DNA of 10,395 bases, taken from Zelonia costaricensis. Lineage: Eukaryota > Euglenozoa > Kinetoplastea > Trypanosomatida > Trypanosomatidae. The DNA lies in the NCBI GenBank assembly GCA_030849075.1, contig JASAOO010002821.1:1-10395 (forward strand), read 5' to 3'. This document shows positions 1 through 6,506 of this stretch, one piece after another. The first letter of the stretch is position 1. Each line of letters starts with the position of its first letter. A program made the translations under genes and the position numbers. The notes beneath the pieces are model-generated. The model was given only the letters and a program-made list of their open reading frames with translations, was not told where the DNA came from and searched no databases.

Positions 1-46
1 GCGCCTGCGCCTGCTGCTCGGCGCGGTCCAGGTTAGCCTTGGACAT
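1..46 (-). CDS. N-terminal fragment (15 codons) of an unidentified gene running off the left edge
   Basis: Reading leftwards from the ATG at 46-44, the sequence opens with MSKANLDRAEQQAQA and runs into the window edge without a stop. The start sits after CTCCACC, a common context for trypanosomatid starts, and the strand matches the two full genes. The visible residues are charged, Ala/Gln-rich and probably helical, perhaps a coiled coil. That is too little to name a product. Upstream (47-250) are pyrimidine tracts and AG dinucleotides on the coding strand that could serve as spliced-leader acceptors, and I saw no intervening ATG between 47 and about 219. The main doubt is that the fragment is so short that an open frame of this length could occur by chance. 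Confidence 0.6.
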   Translation of the reverse strand, partial: MSKANLDRAEQQAQA

Positions 47-218
47 GGTGGAGCTGACACGCACGGGTCTGTGTGTGGCTGTGGGTGTGAGAACGGATGG
101 TGCAAGTAGGAGCGAGGGTGATGCGTGGGCAAGGGTGACTCGGTGGGTTAGCGAATGTGTGAAGGGCAAGCACAAGCGGAGGGCGCAGTGGCGACACGGG
201 GGAGGGAGGGGAAGGCGG

Positions 219-248
219 CTAAGATGTAAGTGAAGAAAAAAGGCGCGA
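219..248 (-). promoter_or_regulatory. Candidate spliced-leader acceptor for the edge gene
   Basis: On the minus strand a pyrimidine-rich run at about 248-232 (CTTTTTTCTTCAC type) is followed by AG at 220-219. A second pyrimidine tract at 216-198 is followed by another AG at 140-139, so either could be used. Both lie 90-175 nt upstream of the ATG at 46, a normal leader length for these organisms. The choice is a guess from sequence alone. Confidence 0.35.
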
Positions 249-572
249 GGGAGCGGCGGGGTGGGGGAGTGGTGGTGGGAGAAGGCACGTGCACTGTAGA
301 ATGCGGTGTTCGTGGAAGCGGTTTAGGTGTGGGAGGGAACAGGGAGGGGTGGGGGTGGCCATCCCGAGAAGAAGTGAGCGTGCGGGGGGACAGCGCAGGG
401 AAAAGTGCAATGGAGAGACACGAAAGGAACACGATCGAGCAGAGGCGCGGGTGCACGCGCGTGCGCGTTTAGGATCGACCGTCTTGGGCGTGCAACGATT
501 GTAACAGCATTCTCGCGCAGCGCATGGGGGATGATTCTGCGACAGATGAGGGTCGGCTCAACACGGCAGTCC

Positions 573-645
573 ACCTTTTTTGTTATTCACAACGTGCCGC
601 TGCTTCGTTTTCAGTTTCTGCATTCGTGTTCTTCGTTCGCGTTGC
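573..645. other. T-rich island (plus strand) in the first intergenic region
   Basis: A stretch relatively rich in T on the plus strand, A-rich on the coding strand, interrupts otherwise GC-rich purine sequence. Islands of the same kind occur at 4848-4895 and 8868-8925, one in each intergenic region. It lies about 1.7 kb downstream of the stop at 2371, where the transcript's poly(A) zone could be. That role is inference only. Confidence 0.3.
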
Positions 646-760
646 ATTACCCGGGTCACGTAGCATCCGCACGCACGCGCACCCCCACACTAGGCCAGGT
701 GGTGGTGGTGGGGGGGGGGTGGACTGGCGGAGAAGAGGGAGAAGGAGGCGGGGTCCTCTC

Positions 761-763
<3 letters not shown>

Positions 764-794
<31 letters not shown>
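764..794. repeat. (GT)n microsatellite, 31 nt
   Basis: Uninterrupted GT dinucleotide run of about 15.5 units on the plus strand, i.e. (AC)n in the coding-strand transcript. It is the longest GT-phase run in the window. Confidence 0.97.
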
Positions 795-795
<1 letters not shown>

Positions 796-916
796 AATTT
801 ACGAAGGAGAGCGAAGCTGCGCGTGTGTGCGTGTACGTGGGTGTCTCTGCGTGGGTACGGTTCACTTCAGCTGTGCAACGAGAAAAACAACCAAAGAAGT
901 CGTTGCCTCGGCGGTG

Positions 917-945
917 GTCAGCAGCGCAAGGCCAACAGCACGCGG
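917..945. repeat. Possible diverged copy of a short intergenic element (copy 1)
   Basis: The plus strand reads GTCAGCAGCGC, then after six bases AACAGCAC, then GG. This resembles 9236-9266 (GTCAGCATCGC ... AACAGCAC ... GG), and more weakly 4955-4991, in the other two intergenic regions. I count about 21 matches over 31 aligned positions with the copy at 9236. The shared block is short, so chance similarity is possible. Confidence 0.25.
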
Positions 946-1000
946 TACAACGCCAGCTACGCCCACCGCAGTGCCACCGCGAAACCGCCACGCACACACG

Positions 1001-1023
1001 ACACACACACACACACACACACA
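1001..1023. repeat. (AC)n microsatellite, 23 nt
   Basis: Uninterrupted AC run on the plus strand, (GT)n on the coding strand, lying in the presumed 3' UTR of the gene at 2371-4107. Confidence 0.97.
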
Positions 1024-1240
1024 TGCGACGACAGCCAGGGGGAGAGGGAGAAGAGCTCGATGGCGTCACACACGCACACAACCGCACGCGCGCGTGCGTC
1101 TGAGTGCGGGCTCTACCGGCTGCCTCCCACCGCCACGTGCTCCTTTCCGCGTTCTCGCAGTTGCACTGCACACATCACTGAAAGCATCAGCCGCGACCTA
1201 GGGACAAAACAAACTCGAATCGATCAGCACACAAACACAG

Positions 1241-1290
1241 TGGGGAGGAGGGAGGAGGAGGAGGAGGGGGGAGGTGGGGGTGGCGGTAGT
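1241..1290 (+). repeat. GGA/G-rich purine tract
   Basis: Nearly pure purine on the plus strand: GGAGG units, then runs of 5-6 G. It could form a G-quadruplex as DNA on this strand. On the coding strand it is a long polypyrimidine tract, the kind of signal used for trans-splicing and polyadenylation, although no coding region starts nearby. Confidence 0.7.
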
Positions 1291-1744
1291 AAGAGATGTG
1301 TGCGTGTTTGCTGTCAGTCATCATAAAGGAGATCGATATGAGGAAGCGACGAGACACACACACGAAGTCGCTCACAACAGACGCGTGTGAAACGCGAAAC
1401 CGGTCAGGAGAAGGGAAATGAATAGGCGTCAGACTGCACGGTTGCACGTCGCACGTACGATGTGTGTGTGTCGGTGAGCGTGTCGACGCATTGTCTATTG
1501 CGTCCGCGTAGTCAGTGCGATACCCATTGACCTTCAAGTAGATGGTACGCGCGTACGTACACACGCGTCTGTGTGAGTGTGTATCTGAGTGCACATGTAG
1601 AAGTCTGTACCCACGGGCAGCGAGGGAGAGAAGAAAACCAGGAGAGTCACCAAAAATAAAAGAGTGATTCACGCCACCCGCATCGCCATCCTCACTCACC
1701 CGCCTCTCGCGAGACTTGGAGGGAATTGCAACGTGATGTGGCAG

Positions 1745-1818
1745 CGGGGGAGAGAGAGGAGGGGGCTGGAGACGGAGGCGGAGGGGGAGGGGGGGGAGCG
1801 CAGGAGGAGCGGACGACA
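1745..1818 (+). repeat. G-rich purine tract
   Basis: About 70 nt of mainly G and A on the plus strand, with several G runs including one of eight or more near 1790. Same interpretation as the other tracts: polypyrimidine on the transcribed sense strand, quadruplex-prone on the opposite strand. Confidence 0.65.
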
Positions 1819-2154
1819 CTAGTGCGCCGATACCAGAGGGAGACTCGGCACAGGCGGAAGAAGACGACGAAGAAGAAAGGCGACGGCGAAGCGGGACGAG
1901 AAAGCTGAACAGCAGATGCCGCTATCCATCGCGTAAAACACACCAAAAAGCAAAAAAAAGATGAAGACAAACGGGAGCACTCATACGACCGCGACGCATC
2001 GTTCGTGGACACGACTGGGTCAGGGGTGGGGGGGGGAGGGTGGTGAGACTGCGAGAGGCCATCATGAGGACGGACAAGGATTCACCATCACGCCGAGTTT
2101 CGAGAAACCCGCAGCGGTGAAAAAGCACAACAGACAACCAGCGAGCCCACATAT

Positions 2155-2173
2155 ACACACACACACACACACA
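2155..2173. repeat. (AC)n microsatellite, 19 nt
   Basis: AC run just after an ATAT spacer, about 200 nt downstream of the stop codon at 2371 in transcript terms. Confidence 0.95.
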
Positions 2174-2370
2174 AGCGGGCTTCAATCTGTGGACACGTCG
2201 AGTCGAATCGCGAGGGGCAGCGCGTGACACGAGCACGCAAGTCCACCAGTATAAGCCGGCGGTCTCACCCCCGTGACTCGGCGATCGTGACGGTCAACAT
2301 GCCACACCAGCCACTCCAAAAAAAAGAACTCCGGGCACCCGGCGTCCACGCGTAACTTTGACAGACTTCC

Positions 2371-4107
2371 TCACCACTCCGTGACGTGGAAGTTCTCCTG
2401 GAAGAAGAGGGGCAGTATGTTGCGGCCGTAGATGTCGCGCATGGTGAAGGCCATCCCAACGTACGTGGCCAGGCAGCCCTCGACGATGCCCTCGTAGCCG
2501 GCCACATGCAGCAGCGTTTCGCTCTGGATGAAGCTGCCGAGAGAGTTCAAGAAGAAGTTCAGCATTACGGAGAAGTTCAACAGCATCTGCACGTAGGAGA
2601 ACTTCATGGAGCTTGCAAACATCGTTGCCGCAAAGAAGAACCACAACATGAAGAAGCCGCCCATGTAGTCCGACGTCGCCTCCGCCACGACGTTCGCGTT
2701 GGGGGGCACGAGGTTTGTGATCGCCGTCGCCATCCAGAAGGCGCCGTACGTGACGTCCAGGGTGCAGAAGATCGCGTTCTTGTTCATGAGCTCGAAGAAG
2801 CCACCGACGAACTGCGACAGGCCGCCGTAGAAGCAGATGAGCCCCATCGTCGTGAGGTTCATGGAACATATGCCGGCCTGATGCACGTTGTACAGGCACG
2901 TTGTGAACCCGAAGGCGAACAGGGTGACAGGCCCGGGCGACCCGATGCGCGGGTTCGACGGCGTGATGTCGGCCACGTACTCGGGCGGCCGGTACGCATC
3001 GGGCAAGCACGCGCCGGTGCCGCAGGTCGGACACATGGGCGCCATGTGCAGGGCAGAGGCCGCGGTGGCGGTGTTGGAGGTATCACGGGAGGCCTCGTTC
3101 GAGGCTGCGCGGGTGCCCTCGTGCAGGTGCGGCTTCGTGGTTGCCGCGTGACCGAGCTGCACACCGCTCCTTCGGTTCTCGTCGTCGCCGCCGCAGGTAA
3201 ACAAGGATGGGGTGCAGAACTCTGGCGGTGCCAGGCACGGGCCCACCGGGTTCTGCTGTGCGTCGGCCCGCATGTCTCTCGCCGGCTGCAACACCGATCG
3301 TGGTGAGGACAGTGGCGAACGCAGGGCGCCATCGCCGCCAGCAGCGGACTCCCCGTGCACCAGCACGTACGTGTGCACGGTGTGGTCAGGGTAGTGGTAC
3401 GAAATCTTGCAGGGCTGCAGCGTGACTACCCGCGTCGGCATCCACGGCATTGGCGCCGGCGCCGAAGCCGGCGTCGGGGAGGTGGCCTGCCGGGGTGCGG
3501 CTGGGAGGGCGAGCAGCGGGTTCGAGTACGGCGATGCGTAGTGACCCAGTGCATGGAGGCTGTTCCCGTGTGCGCCGGTCGGCATCGGCGTGAAGGCGGT
3601 GACGGCCGGACCGCGATGCCGCTGCTCCTGATGGTCATCCGCTTCGTATGGCTGATCTGACGCACGATCCTGGTGGGGTGTGGTGCCATCGCGCTGTGGT
3701 GGTGGCTGTTGCGGTGTCGCACCCTCCACTGCACGTTGCATCCGGGCCACGACGTCCGGGTGATCGGCAGCGGGGACGATGCCTTCCTCGCGTGTGTGCG
3801 GCGCAGCCGCCGCTGTGTCGTCTCCTTGCTGCGTGATTAGCGTACGCAGCGGCAGCGTGGCGGCACACTGCGGGCTGATGGGTAGCTCGTACTCCACCGC
3901 AGGCGCCGCTCCGCTCTCGCCATCATGTCCCACAGCTGTCGGTGTTGGGACGACTGGGGGATTCTCGGGGACGTGGTGGGCGGGGCGGGGGAGGTTGCCG
4001 GCGATGGGCGAGGCGTGCGGCGACGACATGAGGAAGTGCGGCAGCGGCGGCGGCCCTGCCCGCGACGCGGGCGACGTGATCGCGGAGTGGAAGGGTGACG
4101 AGGTCAT
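2371..4107 (-). CDS. GPR1/FUN34/YaaH (AceTr/SatP) family membrane transporter with long N-terminal extension, 578 aa
   Basis: Predicted short-chain monocarboxylate (acetate-type) transporter. The family domain fills residues 385-578, starting at NPRIGSP. Six hydrophobic segments can be seen at roughly 391-412, 419-440, 452-469, 482-500, 505-527 and 535-556. Family landmarks are FAFGFTT (397-403), N-V-H after it, FYGGLSQ, T-Y-G-A-F-W at about 453-458, and AGYEGI then YGRNILP near the end. Phe399 and Tyr454 align with the pore-lining Phe17 and Tyr72 of E. coli SatP (numbering from memory). The usual N-P-A-P-L-G signature appears as S-P-G-P-V-T. Residues 1-384 are Pro/Ala/Ser/His-rich and probably disordered, with a patch at 226-252 (KISYHYPD) and a C-P-T-C-G-T-G-A-C cluster at 359-367. 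The frame is open upstream to 4293, but that part translates the pyrimidine tract and splice site, so I start at the ATG at 4107, which has A at -3. A second in-frame ATG is at 4029 (residue 27). The family is confident; substrate and location are not. Confidence 0.9.
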   Translation of the reverse strand: MTSSPFHSAITSPASRAGPPPLPHFLMSSPHASPIAGNLPRPAHHVPENPPVVPTPTAVGHDGESGAAPAVEYELPISPQCAATLPLRTLITQQGDDTAAAAPHTREEGIVPAADHPDVVARMQRAVEGATPQQPPPQRDGTTPHQDRASDQPYEADDHQEQRHRGPAVTAFTPMPTGAHGNSLHALGHYASPYSNPLLALPAAPRQATSPTPASAPAPMPWMPTRVVTLQPCKISYHYPDHTVHTYVLVHGESAAGGDGALRSPLSSPRSVLQPARDMRADAQQNPVGPCLAPPEFCTPSLFTCGGDDENRRSGVQLGHAATTKPHLHEGTRAASNEASRDTSNTATAASALHMAPMCPTCGTGACLPDAYRPPEYVADITPSNPRIGSPGPVTLFAFGFTTCLYNVHQAGICSMNLTTMGLICFYGGLSQFVGGFFELMNKNAIFCTLDVTYGAFWMATAITNLVPPNANVVAEATSDYMGGFFMLWFFFAATMFASSMKFSYVQMLLNFSVMLNFFLNSLGSFIQSETLLHVAGYEGIVEGCLATYVGMAFTMRDIYGRNILPLFFQENFHVTEW

Positions 4108-4138
4108 TATCGGAACGGGAGTGTGTGTGTGTGTGCAT
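3923..4138 (-). other. Upstream open reading frame overlapping the start of the 578-residue gene
   Basis: An ATG at 4138-4136 lies between the likely splice acceptor (4150-4149) and the main start (4107). It opens a 71-codon frame, out of phase with the main gene, beginning MHTHTHSRSD (from the CA repeat) and stopping at 3923. There is no AG on the coding strand between this ATG and 4107, so an mRNA spliced anywhere upstream of it must carry it. Its context is weak (C at -3), so leaky scanning to the main AUG is likely. I do not think the peptide itself has a function; the interest is translational control. Confidence 0.5.
4121..4135. repeat. (GT)n microsatellite, 15 nt, in the predicted 5' leader
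   Basis: GT run on the plus strand, read as (AC)n in the mRNA leader between the upstream ATG and the main ATG at 4107. Length variation here would change the phase and length of the upstream frame. Confidence 0.95.
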
Positions 4139-4148
4139 GCGGTCAGAG

Positions 4149-4200
4149 CTTGACACCAGAAACAAAAGAAGAAAAAAAGAGTTGCCGCGGAGGGAGGAGC
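4149..4200 (-). promoter_or_regulatory. Predicted polypyrimidine tract and spliced-leader acceptor of the 578-residue gene
   Basis: On the minus strand CTCCTCCCTCC at about 4200-4189, then a T-rich tract with C (4180-4157), is followed by GGTGTCAAG. The first AG is at 4150-4149, about 10 nt after the tract. This gives a 5' leader of about 41 nt (plus the spliced leader) before the ATG at 4107. It is a textbook arrangement, and it argues that the upstream part of the open frame is not translated. Another pyrimidine tract at about 4336-4355 offers a possible alternative site further upstream. Confidence 0.65.
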
Positions 4201-4485
4201 GATCGAGCAGCGAGAGACGAGGGAGGGGGGGGGAGCAGAGATGGTCGTACAGACCAGTCGAGGTTGCGGTGGGCCAGGCTCGAAGGGAATCAAGGAGGGA
4301 ACAAAACAGGTGGGAACCGAGTACGCGCGAACGCCACAGAGAAGAAGAAGAAAAAGGGCCTGAGAGAAGTGGTCGCGCTGGGTTTGCGGTGCAATGAGCG
4401 CGCGTTGTCGTTTGTGTCGGAAAAGAGGCTAGGTGGGGCGGGAGGGGAGCGGCAGTTCAGTTCACCGCGATTGCACCCCCGCACG

Positions 4486-4505
4486 CACACACACACACAC
4501 ACACA
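4486..4505. repeat. (CA)n microsatellite, 20 nt
   Basis: CA run on the plus strand upstream of the 578-residue gene; (TG)n in the transcript. Confidence 0.95.
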
Positions 4506-4591
4506 AGCGGACGTCGAGCTCGGTGTAGGCACACCAGCACCGTTTCGCGCGGTGTAAAGACAAAGGGGGGGGGGTGCAGAGAGACAGAGAG

Positions 4592-4807
4592 TTAGAGAGG
4601 GGTCAAGATGGCGAGGAGGCAAGGCAGCGCGTCATCGTTGTAGGGCGCCACTTGCGCAGCCAACACGGCCGCGCAGTGACGCGCCAGCGCATCGGCAAAC
4701 GTGCACCTACGCTGCACGCCCCCTTCCACCCGTTCCCCAAACCAGGCGCTAGACGGGTGTGCGAAGATGCCACGGTCGTTTGGTTCTCTCACGTGCACCA
4801 CTGCCAC
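4592..4807 (-). other. Complex-sequence open frame without an ATG, possible decayed coding remnant
   Basis: The minus strand is open from 4807 to a TAA at 4594-4592 and encodes about 71 residues of well-mixed composition, including AWFGERVEGG and FADALARHCAAVLAAQVAP. This is unlike the low-complexity frames around it. The frame has no ATG (it begins at a GTG) and its AG-preceded pyrimidine tract (4826-4809, AG at 4802-4801) falls at the very start. It is therefore not a normal gene as it stands. It could be a remnant of an old coding sequence or simply unique UTR sequence. I recognise no family. Confidence 0.2.
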
Positions 4808-4847
4808 AGCGAGAGGGAGAGAGAATCAGCTCTGGAATGTGTGTTGC

Positions 4848-4895
4848 TTCTCATATCGACAATTCTCTGTGTTTTATTGTTCTTTAATCATAGTC
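4848..4895. other. T-rich island (plus strand) in the second intergenic region
   Basis: Contains TTTTATTGTTCTTTAAT on the plus strand in otherwise GC-rich surroundings; A/T-rich in the transcript. It occupies roughly the same place, relative to the genes, as the islands at 573-645 and 8868-8925. Confidence 0.3.
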
Positions 4896-4954
4896 GTACC
4901 AACGAGAAGAGGCGCGGTTCAGGTGCGGCTGCAGCAACAGCAGGCAGGCAGCAG

Positions 4955-4991
4955 CAGCATCGGCTTCAAAGAGCACGCCCACGTGCTGTCC
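4955..4991. repeat. Possible diverged copy of a short intergenic element (copy 2)
   Basis: The plus strand shows CAGCATCG at 4955, AAAGAGCAC at 4968 and CTGTCC at 4986. The copy at 9236 shows CAGCATCG, AAACAGCAC and CTGTCC in the same order, with the first and last blocks 31 nt apart in both. This is the best-matching pair. The element is short and GC-rich, so similarity by chance cannot be excluded. Confidence 0.3.
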
Positions 4992-5615
4992 GCTGGCAGC
5001 TGGGAACAGGACAGCACATTGCCCCCCGCCCCCCGCCCCCCCGCCTCCGCAGTGCGTCGGGTTTTTCTTGTTTCGCACTTTGTTCTCTCCTTCTCTGCCG
5101 CACCCTCGTGATGCCCCCCTCCCCCTCCCCCTTCCCCACGTGGCAGACAGCGTCTTGAGGCGGGCATCACAGAGGCACACACGCGCGCGTTCAGGCAGCC
5201 CCCACCAAAGGAGGCGCCAGGGCTTCACGGTCGCCGACGTGATTTCAAGCTGTGGGGGGGGGGACGAGAAGCGAAAAGGAGGAGAAACTGGAAAGGTAAA
5301 GTGGAAGCCAAAGAGGGCGACGGGGGGAGGGGATGGGTGAGAAGGGATACAGGACAATCCGTGCACACGTACCCCTGGATTAACTTCTTATATAAACTTG
5401 TTATTTGCCTTGGCAGTTTGCGGCACAGATCGCAATGGGACGAGTTTGTGTGCGTGTGTGTGTGTTCCAGGTCAGATGTAGTTGCCCGCAGCCACAAACT
5501 GGACAGAGGAGCGCATACACACCCACGCACACACCGATGGCGTTCCAGGCAGAGATGCAGCGCCACGGGGAACACAATGAGAACCGTGGCGCGGGAGGGT
5601 GACACACGCAACATC

Positions 5616-5616
<1 letters not shown>

Positions 5617-5654
<38 letters not shown>
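5617..5654. repeat. (AC)n microsatellite, 38 nt
   Basis: The longest uninterrupted dinucleotide run in the window, 19 AC units, in the presumed 3' UTR of the 324-residue gene. Likely to vary in length between strains. Confidence 0.98.
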
Positions 5655-5660
<6 letters not shown>

Positions 5661-6353
5661 TCGCACCATCTTCAAAGTGTCGACGCGTACGCGTAAAACA
5701 CCACACCCTCAACACCACTTCAACGTCCCTGGCGGAGACGCCCCTTTACCTCCCTCCCCTCCCCCCAATCTGGCCTCAACCTCGGTCAAAGTGAGGAGAG
5801 AGCAGAAAGGCAGAGGGGAGGAAGACAGGCGCGGGGTCTGCCGCGGGCGTCACAATGACGAGGAGGAGGAGCAAAGCTCAGGAGCAGGAGCAGCCTCGGA
5901 TTGGTGCAGGCGCGCTCCACCGCACAAGGAAAGACAAAAAAAAAAAGAAGAGAACACAGGCAACGCGCAAAGGCCCGCACACAGCCGTCAATGTGCACGC
6001 CTGAACGAGCGCACGCACCGAGGGACGCGCCCACATGCACATGCACGCACCTACGCTCTTTGCGGCTCGATGACCCCTATCGCACTGACGTCGACAGAGA
6101 AGGCGGAGGGGGGAGAGAGGCGGGAAGTGGGTGGAGGGGAGTCAGCACAGACTCGTGATCAAAGCAGGACCGTGCGTGCGAGCACCACTGCCTTGCACGC
6201 GCCACTCCATAGCATTCGTTCTCGTGCAACCGCGTGGGTGTGCTTGGTGGCGGGGCGGGGGGGGGGATGGCGGCCCATCCGCGCTGGAGGTCAGCGAGAG
6301 GAGAGAGAGAGGGACGAATGCGAGCCGTGCCTGTGCTGCGCGAATTGAAGGTG

Positions 6354-6371
6354 ACACACACACACACACAC
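6354..6371. repeat. (AC)n microsatellite, 18 nt
   Basis: AC run about 135 nt downstream of the stop at 6507 in transcript terms. The gene at 2371 has a similar run (2155-2173) about 200 nt past its stop, so both paralogues carry (GT)n early in the 3' UTR on the coding strand. Confidence 0.95.
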
Positions 6372-6506
6372 GCACAGGCACTTCCGCCCTCGCAACAACA
6401 AAAACAAAAGGAAGAGAAAAGAGTTTACAATGATCATCTTCACGTGTTGCTGCTTGACAGCGGTCGTGCCTCCATTCCGTTTTTTTTTCTGTAGCGAGTT
6501 ACGGCC

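Larger units (their letters stand above)
47..2370. other. Non-coding intergenic region: 3' UTR of the 578-residue transporter gene plus leader of the edge gene
   Basis: No reading frame here looks like a gene. The open frames are made of Pro/Ser/Arg low complexity and HTHTHT or VCVCVC microsatellite translations. From left to right it holds acceptor-like pyrimidine tracts (coding strand) up to about 400; a more complex stretch at 475-660 with a T-rich island at 573-645; a (GT)n run at 764-794; a complex patch at 860-990; an (AC)n run at 1001-1023; GGA-rich purine tracts at 1241-1290 and 1745-1818; a fairly complex segment at 1380-1680; and an (AC)n run at 2155-2173. A 12-bp palindrome (GTACGCGCGTAC) lies at 1545-1556. 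The strong purine bias of the plus strand fits minus-strand transcription. Confidence 0.7.
4150..6506. other. Non-coding intergenic region: 3' UTR of the 324-residue gene plus upstream region of the 578-residue gene
   Basis: Apart from the weak candidate at 4592-4807 I see no gene. Contents from left to right: acceptor signals to about 4360; (AC)n at 4486-4505; a complex, GC-rich but non-repetitive stretch at 4600-4840; a T-rich island at 4848-4895; a CAG-rich patch at 4930-4960; a C-rich plus-strand stretch at 5020-5145, opposite in polarity to most of the region; an AT-rich patch at 5378-5413; a GT-rich stretch at 5446-5466; the longest microsatellite (5617-5654); a 12-bp palindrome ACGCGTACGCGT at 5683-5694; C-rich sequence at 5740-5770; purine-rich sequence to about 6330; and (AC)n at 6354-6371. 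Confidence 0.7.

Noticed and set aside
405..1326. Long open frames of 170-230 codons on both strands
   Set aside because: They are made of microsatellite translations (VCVCVC, HTHTHT) and Arg/Gly/Pro low complexity, with no domain and with competing frames of equal quality.
1545..1556. 12-bp palindromes (also at 5683-5694) as regulator binding sites
   Set aside because: They consist of alternating CG/TA dinucleotides expected in this composition, and these organisms have few gene-specific promoters, so I do not call them sites.
2386..3306. 306-codon open frame on the plus strand, antisense to the 578-residue transporter gene
   Set aside because: It is the mirror of a GC-rich coding region, is Arg/Val/His-rich with no recognisable domain, and lies opposite a clear family domain.
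4108..4293. Extension of the 578-residue protein to 640 residues
   Set aside because: The upstream frame starts at TTG, not ATG, and translates the pyrimidine tract (as LFFFFCF) and the splice acceptor, so it should not be in the mature mRNA's coding part.
5599..6348. 249-codon open frame on the plus strand
   Set aside because: Begins in the (AC)n repeat and continues in purine-rich sequence with charged low complexity; opposite strand to all credible genes.
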